Positions 9,340 to 20,522 of a stretch of 64,000 nt of DNA are shown piece by piece. Within the stretch, counting starts at the first letter, position 1. Every line of letters starts with the position of its first letter. The notes under the pieces are model-generated. The model ran no database searches and was not told the origin of the DNA. It saw nothing but the letters and a program-made list of their open reading frames with translations. Both the position numbers and the translations under genes were made by a program. This DNA comes from Muraenolepis orangiensis (taxonomy: Eukaryota; Chordata; Actinopteri; Gadiformes; Muraenolepididae), in NCBI GenBank assembly GCA_027704905.1, contig CM051019.1, positions 21,655,495-21,719,494 on the forward strand, in the 5' to 3' direction.

Positions 9340-10870
9340 ATCACTGATCACTCCAAATTTGCCAACAGCAGATACAGATAAACACATATGTATGTATATA
9401 TAGATCACCCTTAACGGCGCATACAAAACAAAGCCGCAACGTCCAATGTCTTTGATAATAAACATTATTTAACAAGTATTTACGGAAATGAATAGCGTCC
9501 TGCCAATCAAAATGAAACGGGCACATGCCATCCCAAAAATGTAATATGTCTCTTACCCGGTCCTGCACAGAAACCCAACTTTTTTTTCCCCAGAGGTTTG
9601 GAGGGCCATCAGTGGGTCACGTTCAGCAATTTAGTCCATGGCAGGTTCAGTCTCTGCAGACACCCTGAAACCCTGTCGTGGAGGTTCAAGCTTTGTCAGG
9701 GCACAGTACGCTAGCCGCCTCGACCAGTCTTTCAAAAACTAACCGTCAGACAACACCTTGCTGTGTTTCGCAAGCTTATGTGACCTCATGTAGCTAACTT
9801 ACTTTCATTGCCGATACTCTGTGGTAGTAATGTAAATGTAAAAATATTCTGCTGGGCAATTAAGTTGGAAGACATTTTCAGGGCCTTTTCTTCTTTCCCG
9901 CAATGACAAGTTTGCGGCATAGTTGGCCTTTTTGGTCGAAAAATGTCTGTATTCCTTCCTACTATCGGAGTAGGATTTTGCATATCAAACATGAACCAAC
10001 AGCTGTGATATATTTTGATGTCCATTCTTGGTTAAAAACGTGACATTCAGAGTAAACTTTTCAAATGTTGACACATTCAAACCCCCCCCCCCCCCTCTTG
10101 TAAGATGAGTACCAGATCCACTCTTTGTGTCCATGTCTGTAGATGCTTTTGGAAAGCCTCAAGGGGCTTTAGGGCCAGCAACCTAAAAGTTGGCTTGAGG
10201 TTTGCATCCTGCAGCTTGACACAGATGGACTGGATTGATCCTTGAATTGAAGAAGGAAACAAGATCTGGCCACATTTTCTGTCTTATAGACTAAAGTTAA
10301 AGCAGTTTGTGCATTTATTGGGAAATCATGTGATGTCAGGATTGTTTATAGCTGCAAACAGAACATTTAAACATTTGTTGTCCATGGAGGTGGACACCTA
10401 GTAGACATGGAGTTTGGAAATGATCCCCTGGAGGTCAAAAATGATCCTCTGAACAGGACTGGAGAGTGCCTTGATACAACCGCAACCTTGTACAGCGCTC
10501 TGAAGGCCACTACATTTAGGTTTAGCTCCCTGAGCTGTGAGCAGATCTGCTCTTAAGAGGCACCATTGCCATCCAAGTAAACGGCATTGGATTAATAAAG
10601 GGATGATAAAATCGATCTTGCTTGTTCGCCTGCTTCTTCCATGGGAAAGGGCAAAACATCCAGATGCCTGATGGGGTGCGTAGAGGATTCCACATCGTGC
10701 CCGTCTCAAGTGTTATCCCCGCCATACATTACAAGCAGTAAGGTTTTTGTTGGCAAATGGATACTAGGAAAATGTAATCCCAGCATATAGCACACCTAGG
10801 TGAAATTACCAGATTTGTACCAGAGGAGCCAGGCGGACAGTACTTATGAACTGTGGTAGCATGGCTCCAG
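9340..10870. repeat. Unclassified part of the duplicated block
   Basis: No gene recognised. It contains a 12-base C run near 10082 and, at about 10620-10870, a segment related to 23680-23890 and 54420-54670 (shared 'AACATCCAGAT', 'CTGATGG', 'GTAATCCCAGCATATAGCA'), so it carries part of repeat X. Only short frames on the minus strand, without known motifs. Confidence 0.55.
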
Positions 10871-11308
10871 GGCTTTTGTTGGCCTGGTCTGGGAGAATGA
10901 CGTACCCACACCTGCTCGGACGTCGATGCCCCCCGGGATTCCCTGGGAGGCTGGCTCCCCTAAAATAGCAAACGCCTTTTCCTCGCAGGGGGTGAGTGGC
11001 GGCTCGGAACTGGGCCCACCACCCGTCCTCTCCCGGTCTCTCCGGACTGCAGCTCCTCTTGATTTTGCCAAGCTGGCAAAATCGTGCCACTTCTTTCTAA
11101 TGGCCCCCCACTCCCTCTGTGGACCGCAGCTTGAGGCTGCCATCTTCATGGCGATGTCTGCCCATAAATCTTTTTTTGTTTTGTTAGTCACTGTTGTCCG
11201 TAAGCTGGAAAACAGTGCTTCCCGATTTTGCTCCACCAACTCAAGCATGACCTCCATGTCCACGTTGGTGAAGCTGACGGACCGCGTTTTGCGTTTTTTC
11301 CCTGACAT
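10844..11308 (-). pseudogene. Harbinger Myb-like DNA-binding protein, truncated at the 3' end
   Basis: The frame starting MSGKKRKTRSVSFTNVDM reads a Myb/SANT-like domain (TKKDLWADIAMKM, EWGAIRKKWHDFASLAKSRG), the accessory protein encoded by Harbinger/PIF elements, which helps bring the transposase to DNA. The C-terminal alanine/lysine helix present in the copy at 45085 is missing: after GIPGGID the sequence switches to unrelated repeat. The matching transposase remnant lies just upstream on the same strand at 11530-12950. Confidence 0.75.
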
Positions 11309-11509
11309 GTTTAAAGTGAAACGTTCTTCAAAAATCAAGTGTGGGGAAACTTTGGGCATGAGGTGCTATTGTGGAACACCAAAAAACTCGGTTTTGGAAA
11401 GATGGCCAAAAAAAGTGTCCCCAAATAATAGTGTCGGAGATGGGTAAACAAAAAGGGCAAACAATAGGTTGTGGTGTGGTTTATTACAAAGGAAAGGAGC
11501 AGAAACCCA

Positions 11510-12950
11510 TTAGGCAAAAAGGACTTCCATCATTTGATGCCTTGCTTCCACACCAGGGCGGCTCTTTGTGCCGGCTGGTTGTAGACACCTTCGCCTTGTG
11601 GATTGTCGTCCTCTTCCTCCTCCTCCGGCAAAGGTGCACCTCCACGGACTGCAATGTTGTGCAGCATGGCCGTTACAATCAGCACGGCACAACACCTCTG
11701 TGGCTGCAATCGCAACCCTCCTACCGATCTGTGGATGCAGCGAAAGCGCTGCTTCCACACACCAATCGTGCGCTCCACGACACAGCGGGTGCGGATGTGA
11801 GCGGTGTTGTAGGCTCGATCCGCCTGCGTCGTTGGATTGGCAACAGGGGTGAACAGATAGGTCCGGAGGGGGTAGCCGCTGTCTCCTAAAAAAAGACTGG
11901 CCAAAAATGCCTTGCTCCGCATGTTGGCCCACCACAGAATTGGCCCACACAAAGCTGTCGTGGGTGCTGCCTGGCCACCTTGCCACCAGATCGAGGAACA
12001 CGCCTGTAATGGCTATTTCTTTGTCCTATTGTTCCTATTGATAGCCACTGGTGGCCAAGCTGGAGAGGTTGACTCAAACATCCAAGTAAAAAATAAGGTC
12101 CAGATGAAACAGTTGTCCGAAAAATGTTGATGGGTTTAATAAAAATAAAAGATGATACAAAACTCAGAAATTATATAATGTCCATATAAAGCAGGATTAC
12201 TAAGATAAACTAAAGATTCTTTTTCTTGGGTTCTGCTTGGTAGTATGGCTTGCTTGTTAGGTCAAAGACCATCACTTCCTGCTCCGGCCACGCCTTCTCA
12301 GGTAACATCACCTGTAGATATAGGATAGGTGTGTGTGGCCCCTTTGGCCACAAGAGGGAGACAGGAATGGTTTACACAACACAAAAAGGGAGATATAAGA
12401 AAAACTCAAATATGCGTTTTGGCTCCTACAACGCCCATGGAGTCCACCACCACCTGGACGTTGATGGCCGCATAACCCTTACGGGAAATGAAGGCCTGGT
12501 CGCGCATAGACGGATTAGCAATAGGGATTAGTGTCCCTTCAACCAGGCCTATGACACGGGGGATGCCGGCGATGGCATAGAATCCCTGGTGCACCTCCAT
12601 GATCTCCTGTCTGGTGGAGGGCAGACGGATGTAGTCATTCGCGTGACCGAGGAGGATGTTTGTGACTGCCTCTACGCACCGCCACACAGAGGTCTTGCTC
12701 AGCCCAGCAGCTGGATTTCGGGGCTAAGGGGGTAACTCCGTCGAGTTTCCCTGGCAAGAGTCGGTCCAACAAGTTGGAGGAGTTGCAGGATTTCCTGCCG
12801 TGGGAGGCGAAATTTGCGGAGAAGAGCCGCTTCGGACATGGTGTCCAGAGGGCAGAAATGTTGCCTGATGTAATAATGCACATTAACTAAATGGCTCCGT
12901 GGACGGCGCCGTCTTCGGTTTAGGACAACACCCCGTTGATTCGCTGCCAT
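11510..12950 (-). pseudogene. Harbinger (PIF) DDE transposase, broken
   Basis: From 12950 downwards: RRRRPRSHLVNVHYYIRQHF, then SKTSVWRCVEAVTNILLGH, GLVEGTLIPIANPS, then after a ~400-base non-coding interruption (about 12010-12420) FLDLVARWPGSTHDS, LGDSGYPLRTYLFTPVANP and TRCVVERTIGVWKQRF. These are the three catalytic blocks of DDE_Tnp_4. The first catalytic aspartate is glutamate here (VEG in place of IDG). Frameshifts and the interruption make it inactive. A stretch of acidic residues and PQGEG follows the last block. Confidence 0.8.
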
Positions 12951-12959
12951 AGTTTTGCC

Positions 12960-13312
12960 TTACCAGTCACCGTCATAACTCCCCATATATTGACTCCTAC
13001 TCATTTAGCCCCTAATTGTTTGCCAGCTGATGTCACGATAAATGCAATATTCTTTAGTATTCCTGCAGTGTTTTATTGATAAAGAACACCACATCCTCTC
13101 ATAACGCGGTGAAACAGTCGCTACCTGGAGTGAAAAGTCGATTCTCGAGTCATCGATTTCAGCACAACGTCGGACGTAAGAAGGTATACCTTAAGCAACC
13201 TCCTAAGGGGTAGTTCGGGGAACACACGTAGAACAGTAAACAACTTTAGTAAGGTATACCTTTCAAGTCTTCGTAACACGCTAAGAGACAACGTTATCGG
13301 GAAACCCACCCC
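12960..13312. repeat. Harbinger terminal region with LTR-like piece
   Basis: 13126-13312 ends '…GTTATCGGGAAACCCACCCC', the inverted terminal repeat also seen at 44413 (GGGGTGCGTTTCCCG) and 52669. 13022-13125 is shared with 46046-46150. At 13119-13131 'CGCTACCTGGAGTG' is the unoccupied equivalent of the site that holds the 6.3 kb CACTG-ended element at 46152-52451. Confidence 0.75.
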
Positions 13313-14100
13313 AGAGCATTTACAATCAGCTCAGGGGTCAGACAAGGAGGCCCAGAAATACCCTCATCACAAAGTGATGAGGGTATTTATGTTAGAATGC
13401 AAGAAAAATTATGTGAACTTTGTCGACTTTAAATAGAGTAAGATCAATGGCCACTTGGGGGAAGCTAGAGGTAAAAAAAATGTATGCAGGTAAAAACACA
13501 AGTGACTGGGTTGGCTATGCAGACTATCTGCAACTGTTTTTCCTTAACAAAGCCACACTACAACAAGCCCTACCACTACTCAATCAAACGCTATCACCGG
13601 ACGATCAACCATATCAAAACTAAAACCATGATATTGAACTAGAAATATCTCAACACGGAGGTCCCATATCCAACCACCATCCTAACCTAAATGATGTCCC
13701 TATTGAGAACAAGATGGTATTCAGATACTTGGGCAGCGACATCAAATATGATGAGCCTTCCACTGGTGATGCTGAAATAAGCTGTTATTATGACATGCTC
13801 CGCAGAATGCTTAAGAATGGCTATATCAGGAAAGACTGAAAATATCTATGTAAAAAAGATGACAAAGATAATAGTGACGAGGTTGTTGACTTTCGCTACC
13901 GATAATAGTGATCTTCTTCGCATTTGCAAGACTATCTCAATAACGGATTTTACAGATACAATACAGGCGAGATACCTAGCCCATGTCAGTCGACGAACAA
14001 ACCTTAATACAGCCAAACAACTATTTAATTAAAAGTACTTGGTGCTCAGAGGCTATCAGCAGTTGATTTCTATAGAAAAGCTTTTAAGAGTGAGGTCTAG
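13313..14100 (+). pseudogene. LINE reverse transcriptase remnant, copy 2
   Basis: Starts right after the Harbinger end with a reading TISSGVRQGGPE, the block before the YADD box of non-LTR reverse transcriptases, then DWVGYADYLQLFFL, FRYLGSDIKYDEP and IQARYLAHVSRRTNLN. Stops and a missing block around YADY make it dead. Orientation and order match 8728-9300; because the Harbinger end abuts GVRQ directly, the Harbinger element inserted into or beside this LINE. Confidence 0.7.
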
Positions 14101-15935
14101 ATATGATCAATCACTGATCACTCCAAATTTGCCAACAGCAGATCCAGATAAACACATATGTATGTATATATAGATCACCCTTAACGGCGCATACAAAACA
14201 AAGCCGCAACGTCCAATGTCTTTGATAATAAACATTATTTAACAAGTATTTACGGAAATGAATAGCGTCCTGCCAATCAAAATGAAACGGGCACATGCCA
14301 TCCCAAAAATGTAATATGTCTCTTACCCGGTCCTGCACAGAAACCCAACTTTTTTTTCCCCAGAGGTTTGGAGGGCCATCAGTGGGTCACGTTCAGCAAT
14401 TTAGTCCATGGCAGGTTCAGTCTCTGCAGACACCCTGAAACCCTGTCGTGGAGGTTCAAGCTTTGTCAGGGCACAGTACGCTAGCCGCCTCGACCAGTCT
14501 TTCAAAAACTAACCGTCAGACAACACCTTGCTGTGTTTCGCAAGCTTATGTGACCTCATGTAGCTAACTTACTTTCATTGCCGATACTCTGTGGTAGTAA
14601 TGTAAATGTAAAAATATTCTGCTGGGCAATTAAGTTGGAAGACATTTTCAGGGCCTTTTCTTCTTTCCCGCAATGACAAGTTTGCGGCATAGTTGGCCTT
14701 CTTGGTCGAAAAATGTCTGTATTCCTTCCTACTATCGGAGTAGGATTTTGCATATCAAACATGAACCAACAGCTGTGATATATTTTGATGTCCATTCTTG
14801 GTTAAAAACGTGACATTCAGAGTAAACTTTTCAAATGTTGACACATTCAAACCCCCCCCCCCCCCCCTCTTGTAAGATGAGTACCAGATCCACTCTTTGT
14901 GTCCATGTCTGTAGATGCTTTTGGAAAGCCTCAAGGGGCTTTAGGGCCAGCAACCTAAAAGTTGGCTTGAGGTTTGCATCCTGCAGCTTGACACAGATGG
15001 ACTGGATTGATCCTTGAATTGAAGAAGGAAACAAGATCTGGCCACATTTTCTGTCTTATAGACTAAAGTTAAAGCAGTTTGTGCATTTATTGGGAAATCA
15101 TGTGATGTCAGGATTGTTTATAGCTGCAAACAGAACATTTAAACATTTGTTGTCCATGGAGGTGGACACCTAGTAGACATGGAGTTTGGAAATGATCCCC
15201 TGGAGGTCAAAAATGATCCTCTGAACAGGACTGGAGAGTGCCTTGATACAACCGCAACCTTGTACAGCGCTCTGAAGGCCACTACATTTAGGTTTAGCTC
15301 CCTGAGCTGTGAGCAGATCTGCTCTTAAGAGGCACCATTGCCATCCAAGTAAACGGCATTGGATTAATAAAGGGATGATAAAATCGATCTTGCTTGTTCG
15401 CCTGCTTCTTCCATGGGAAAGGGCAAAACATCCAGATGCCTGATGGGGTGCGTAGAGGATTCCACATTGTGCCCGTCTCAAGTGTTATCCCCGCCATACA
15501 TTACAAGCAGTAAGGTTTTTGTTGGCAAATGGATACTAGGAAAATGTAATCCCAGCATATAGCACACCTAGGTGAAATTACCAGATTTGTACCAGAGGAG
15601 CCAGGCGGACAGTACTTATGAACTGTGGTAGCATGGCTCCAGGGCTTTTGTTGGCCTGGTCTGGGAGAATGACGTACCCACACCTGCTCGGACGTCGATG
15701 CCCCCCGGGATTCCCTGGGAGGCTGGCTCCCCTAAAATAGCAAACGCCTTTTCCTCGCAGGGGGTGAGTGGTGGCTCGGAACTGGGCCCACCACCCGTCC
15801 TCTCCCGGTCTCTCCGGACTGCAGCTCCTCTTGATTTTGCCAAGCTGGCAAAATCGTGCCACTTCTTTCTAATCGCCCCCCACTCCCTCTGTGGACCGCA
15901 GCTTGAGGCTGCCATCTTCATGGCGATGTCTGCCA
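13416..15935. repeat. Duplicated block, copy 2
   Basis: Second copy of 8625-11163. It ends inside the Myb-like frame at 'GCGATGTCTGCC', after which a 48-base segment is repeated (see 15936). Confidence 0.9.
15616..15935 (-). pseudogene. Harbinger Myb-like frame, truncated at both ends
   Basis: Reads DIAMKMAASSCGPQREWGAI and RKKWHDFASLAKSRGAAVRR as in the copy at 10844-11308, but the N-terminal part with the start codon is gone. The apparent start upstream comes from repeat sequence. Confidence 0.75.
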
Positions 15936-15985
15936 GGCGGACAGTACTTATGAACTGTGGTAGCATGGCTCCAGGGCTTTTGTTT
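15936..15985 (+). repeat. Direct repeat of 15602-15651
   Basis: 'CAGGCGGACAGTACTTATG' and the next ~30 bases occur at both sides of the truncated Myb frame. The sequence after the second copy (TTTGCCGTCGTGGTTCACC) resembles the uninterrupted repeat at 54715 (TTTGGCATCGTAATTCACC), suggesting the Harbinger piece sits inside repeat X. Confidence 0.75.
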
Positions 15986-16039
15986 GCCGTCGTGGTTCAC
16001 CTGGTGTGGCTGGTTCTTCTGTTAGTTTGTGGCAAAGTG

Positions 16040-16340
16040 TCTGTTTAGATCGAGAAGGTCTTGACGGTGGGGCAGATCTCTTGAACAGCCCAGGCTTAGA
16101 TTAGATTATCGACAAACTGACATACCAACTTTGTACTGGCTTATCCTAGGTTTTCATTCTTAAGACATTTGAGATTAGGTGAGGAGGTCTGACACATTTC
16201 CAAAAAACACGGAGATGTTGCTTAGTTTAACTAAAACTGACTTCCAAGAAATAAAAAAATCGAAATATAACTTAAGGGCAGATGATTGTAAAGATAAATT
16301 ATATAATCAAACGTAGCGTGACACTGTGCCAACTAATGTG
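16040..16340. other. No feature recognised
   Basis: AT-rich sequence, no frame or repeat signature identified. Confidence 0.5.
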
Positions 16341-16530
16341 TAAAATAATGCCTCCATTAATGCGGTCGGAAAACTGTTGCTTCTCTGCCATCTAACCTGC
16401 AAACAATAATTTCCTTTGTCTCTTTAAAGACTCCTAGGCCCCGCCCACAACAGGTGGAGCATGGCGTCCCACAATCAGGTTCACAAACAAGGTAGTCCAT
16501 AATCAATACATAATTATAATTTTTAACTGT
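16340..16530 (-). repeat. LTR fragment related to the solo LTR at 41596
   Basis: On the minus strand 'CAGGTTAGATGGCAGAGAAG' followed by 'CAGTTTTCCGACC' parallels 'CAGGTTAGATGGTGGAGAGC' and 'TAGTTTTCCAACC' in the solo LTR at 41596-41945. 'GGTGGAGCATGGCG' and 'GGGCGGGGCC' blocks fit a promoter-like LTR. Ends not defined. Confidence 0.45.
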
Positions 16531-16639
16531 TTTAAATAAAATATTCAATAAATCATACCTTTAACTATAACTCAAAATATATCTTTAAGATATTCCAATT
16601 ATCAAGTTAAATTATCTAGATCCAACATCATCATCATAG

Positions 16640-17470
16640 AGCGGCCGCAACCGAGTTTGCATTCACAATGCCGCGCCAGTAATCTTTGTCCCTCATTATG
16701 GTAGGTAGGTCCTCAAGAGTTCAACGACCTCTATTAGGACACTGAAGTCTCCAACATATTACGTCAGACACAATCTGTTATTTTGCACCAGCAGTGGCCA
16801 GCAAAACGCACTCTTCGTTGAGCGACGGTGGTAGAGATAGGTGGAACGTTTCCGTAGATGTGTTGTTTGGTCGTCATGTGCTGTCGCCATGAGATGTTTT
16901 GCACCCTCATTAGGAGTCTGGTGTATGTGCCATCAAGGTGATCTTGTAGGTCTTTCTTCATGGTCCAGGTTTTGGCTCTATATAAAATAATGCTCTCTAC
17001 ACAAGCTCTGAAGGCCAGTTTTGTAGATTTTAATATATTTGATTGCCAGATGTTGTGAAGATTGTTACAGGCACTCCATGCTTGCCCTTTGTGTGTCAGA
17101 AAGTCCTTTTACTGTCAGCAACATAGGACCCAAGGTACCTGAAGTCATTAACCTGTTTGAGGTGGGTGCCGTTGTTGGAACATATTGGGAAGTGGTTGTC
17201 ATCCTCGTTGATGGTCATATACTGTCTTCTAAACATTGAGAAACAGGCCAACCTTGGCTGCAGCATTCTCTAGTGATGTTGGCAGGTCTTGCGCATCACA
17301 CAGTTGGTCAGCCGTGAGGGCGATATCGTCCGTGTAGTCCAGATCGGTGAGGTGCTGGCTTTGATGGCGCCTTGATTGCTTCTGCTTGATGGTGAGGCCT
17401 TTGTCATGAATGATGTCGAGACTTTGCCTGAGTATATAGTCCACTACAATCACTAAAAGGAATGGACTGG
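16640..17470 (-). pseudogene. LINE reverse transcriptase and C-terminal remnant
   Basis: From the upper end: SPFLLVIVVDYILRQ, DLDYTDDIALTADQL (YADD box decayed to YTDD), AKVGLFLNV, then further down DGTYTRLLMRVQNISWRQH, PPISTTVAQRRVRFAGHCW. This is the palm-to-C-terminus order of a non-LTR retrotransposon. Several stops. It is joined at 17470 to the BEL polypurine tract region. Confidence 0.7.
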
Positions 17471-17475
17471 CTCCA

Positions 17476-18095
17476 ACATACCAGCCCCTAATTGTGATGC
17501 TACAGCAAAACAATTACACTAATGACATTCTATGGAGCCAGACCACATCTAAATGTGTAAAGTATGCAAGACATATCTAATTAAATGACTTAATCACACC
17601 ACATCCAATCAAAACCTTATTTACATATACAAGTAATTTTCAGCAGCCCCACTTAAATCTCCCTGAAGTCCAATGTGCATCCGTTCCTCTGGTAGTATAA
17701 CCACCATTAACAGTCCTTGAGGCCGGAAACGGTAGTTCAAAAAATGTCAGTGTAGTGTGAAATGGAGAAAATTGGGTTAGATGTTAGAGATTAGAGATAG
17801 TGTGTGTTGTGTCCAGGAATGCAAGGAATAGGGCATTTTAAGCTCAGATGTCAGCTTCCAGAAGTAGACGGAGCTCATCAATGGGCCTTTGCAGGATGTT
17901 GGTCTTAGTTTTAACTAAGACACTGCGAACAAGACCTTTGGGTCCTGGCTGGTTTTTTTTCACACCACCTAAGAGCCATGAGTTTCTTGGTGCCATTTCA
18001 TCCACGATGACCATAACGTCATTAACGTTGAGGTTTCTTCGAGTGTTGACCCACTTTTGCCTTTGCTGCATTAGTGGTAGATATTCTTTGGTCCA
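17476..18095 (-). pseudogene. 3' end of an older BEL/Pao element
   Basis: 17844-18095 reads WTKEYLPLMQQRQKW, NLNVNDVMVIVDEMAPRNSW and GPKGLVRSVLVKTKTNILQR, the C-terminal domain of BEL integrase (DUF5641). It is followed by a non-coding stretch and by 'AATTAGGGGCTGG' at about 17476-17490, a polypurine tract identical in style to the one at 18509. It is the target into which the BEL element 18096-22439 inserted (duplicated GTCCA). Confidence 0.75.
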
Positions 18096-18508
18096 TGTAG
18101 CGACTGCAGGAGAGAACTTAAAGTCGCTGAGAGGCTGACGTCGGGCCTGATTGCCTTTGTCTGAAGCGCTACCAAAAAGATTTGCTGAGATCCAAAAATC
18201 AGTTTCACAAAATCATATATAATGATTATGAGCAACACTTGCACAAAAAGTAATCGGTAACGTTACAGCTATCAAAGTGGCAGTCAACAAAAAATACAGC
18301 GACCCACTCCCACCCTCTCTTCCACACACACAGGTGAACAGGTGATTATTAACGTGCCGCCCATATCCATGTGACCCAACTCGATAAACACAAAGCGATC
18401 ACGCAATAAGAAATGATATTACAAACGCAAACCAGACCAATACCAAAATGATGAACCATATAAATATATAATAATATCCTTAGAAAGTTGATTCATGGCT
18501 CCTACACA
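18096..18508 (-). repeat. BEL 3' LTR
   Basis: On the minus strand it begins TGTG..GAGCCATGAAT and ends CAGTCGCTACA. 'AATTAGGGGCTGG' directly before it is the polypurine tract. Related LTR pieces: 22181-22439 and 52690-52901. Confidence 0.75.
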
Positions 18509-18789
18509 CCAGCCCCTAATTATCAGGTACTACACTGAATAATTAGTCAAATTAAGACATGAAACAATTTAAGATCAATATTCCAAGTCCGTACATTAAA
18601 TTTACATTTCATGCATTAGTTGTCGTCTTTCTTCTTCCCGAGTCATAAGTCAGTAAGGCCAGAGGTACCACCACCTAAGCTAAGTCAGAATGATCTTTAC
18701 TGTCATTCTATGTCAAGTCTGTCAGTCAAGTCAAGGTTTAAGGTTGAGGTCAAAGTCTCACATTGTGAAGCGACAACTCTTTATGCGGC

Positions 18790-19135
18790 TTCAGCCTCCT
18801 GTAGTAGACAGATTTTCGTTATTGGCCGGTCGAGGTAGCTGGTCTTCGTTTTAATGCGTACCAAAGTGGTTTGTCTGGAGTAACTCTTTCAGAAGGCAAG
18901 TCTGCCATCTGCTGGGACATCGGCTGAGCATTGGCTGTACTGGCGCCAGTGATCCAGTATTTCTCCCACAGTTTAGATAACATGTGGTTACGGCCACCAT
19001 GTCCCACTTCTTGATGGATATGCCTTAGAAGAATGTCTGAGATAGGAAAATCCTTGGCCAGTATAATGGGATGTTTATCCTCCATGGGTATAGATGACCT
19101 GCTCAGCCGACCACCAACTCTCAGGACTATCTATC
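18790..19135 (-). pseudogene. BEL integrase remnant
   Basis: Reads LRVGGRLSRSSIPMEDKHPI, LLRHIHQEVGHGGRNHMLSK and MADLPSERVTPDKP, the zinc-binding N-terminal domain of BEL integrase (H..H pattern), then jumps to IKTKTSYLDRPITKICLLQE, the end of the DUF5641 domain. The catalytic core is deleted. Confidence 0.75.
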
Positions 19136-19395
19136 TCAGGCAAATTAACATTTTTCAGATAAGGCCATCCCTGAAGATCGGTTTGTTTTGGAATGTTCCC
19201 CCTGTGGACCGGCATGCACTCCTGTGTGTAGGTTCTGGGCAGTTCACAGAAGTTGATGTTTTTTAAGCCAGCCACCTCCAGTCCTAACGCAATATGGCTA
19301 CTCACAACTTTCTCTTGGCCCATGGTCCGTAAACTAATTAGTGCCTTCTTTCCTGTGAGGCCAAGTTTGTGCATCAACTCCTCTGTACAGAACAC
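19075..19395 (-). pseudogene. BEL aspartic protease (DUF1758) remnant
   Basis: Reads FCTEELMHKLGLTGKKALIS, HIALGLEVAGLKNINFCELP and MPVHRGNIPKQTDLQGW, typical of the protease region of BEL pol. The region with the catalytic aspartate lies just above 19395 and is interrupted by a stop. Confidence 0.7.
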
Positions 19396-19567
19396 TGCCG
19401 TACTTCAAGGATCCAAGAAAGCATAGGTGGTAACAATCTTGCTGCCCTTTTTCGACTTTACTTGCACAGGAACTATGGGAAGTTTACAATCATCATTACC
19501 AGCCCCTGTAAGACCGCTTGACACCAGTGTGCTGTCCACTGATAACTCTGGTTTTCTCTCTGCTTGG

Positions 19568-19849
19568 TCAGAGTATTTTCCTATTGCTCTTGGAGGAATA
19601 TGAAGTATAGTTGGATGTTTGAGCCCACATTTTGCACAGGAAATCCGTTTTCTGCAATCTTTGCTGATATGTCAAACAGCCAAAACCGATGCCCTTTTCC
19701 CTCAAGAAGCCTATCTTCTCTTTGTGTGTTCCTTTCTCCAACTGATGACACACATCTAAGGGGTGTCCTCCTCCACAGCAAAGACATGTCCTCCATGCTG
19801 TCGGAATATGTACGTTCTCTTCGGTTCCAGGTTGAGTTTTATTTTCCAC
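19568..19849 (-). pseudogene. BEL gag zinc-knuckle region
   Basis: Contains CLCCGGGHPLDVC followed by GFLREKGIGFGCLTYQ, the cysteine/histidine knuckle that precedes the protease in fish BEL elements. The minus-strand frame is open over 93 codons. Confidence 0.7.
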
Positions 19850-19957
19850 AGGGGCAACAGTGGTGGCAAAGCTAGTTCCTCTTATTCCAGAATGAGGCGG
19901 TGGTTTGAGTCTTGTATGTTTCCAAACACTGGGTCGGTTAAGATTTTTACTTGTCTC

Positions 19958-20482
19958 TCAATGAAATTGGTCCATGAATGTTGCTCTACAGCTGTGCCTC
20001 TCCTGCAGCTCACAGGCTACGGTTCTCCATTTGTCCCTGAATTTGTAAGGCAGCTTCCTTATAATGGTCAACATATTGGCAGGCATGTCAAGCTCATGCA
20101 AATACTGCACCTCCTCCATGGCGTTGGAGCAGCCTCTGAGGATAAAGCTGTATGTGTCTTGAAGAGCTGCAACATCTTCTGTTTTGATGGGAGGCCATGA
20201 AAGAGCCCTTTCCATATATGCAGATGCAACTTTCTGCTTGTTCCCAAACTGCTCTCGTAATAGATCTTTAGCCTTTACATATCCCCTTTCTGGATCCATG
20301 TGCTGGCACCTTCTAACATGTCCTTTTGGATGACCCTTAGTGTACTGCTCCAGGAAATACAGACGGTCCCTGTAGCTCCAAGTGTTTCTTTCAACACCGT
20401 TCTCAAAAGCTTTTATAAATGCATGATATTTTAATGGATCACCTTCAAAAACTGGGATCTCTTTGGCAAAGATGAGAGGCAT
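19958..20482 (-). pseudogene. BEL gag (DUF1759) core
   Basis: An open 174-codon frame reads EIPVFEGDPLKYHAFIKAFE, DRLYFLEQYTKGHPKGHVRR and YVKAKDLLREQFGNKQKVAS, the capsid-like DUF1759 domain of BEL elements. The rest of gag lies upstream (20523-21801) and downstream in other frames. Confidence 0.8.
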
Positions 20483-20522
20483 TGCTGTTGTATCAGGAGT
20501 GTAGTTATTTCATTTTGCTTTC

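Larger units (their letters stand above)
8625..11163. repeat. Duplicated block, copy 1
   Basis: Nearly identical to 13416-15935, about 4.77 kb downstream, over LINE tail, unclassified sequence and the 3' part of the Myb-like frame. The first ~120 bases differ from copy 2 by many one-base indels (for example extra G in 'ATGGGCCACTTTGGGGG'), as expected for poor consensus next to a gap. Differences elsewhere are rare. Confidence 0.9.

Noticed and set aside
9340..10870. Set of 60-100-codon minus-strand frames duplicated in both blocks
   Set aside because: Conserved only because the two blocks are near-identical copies; no domain recognised and frames are short and overlapping.
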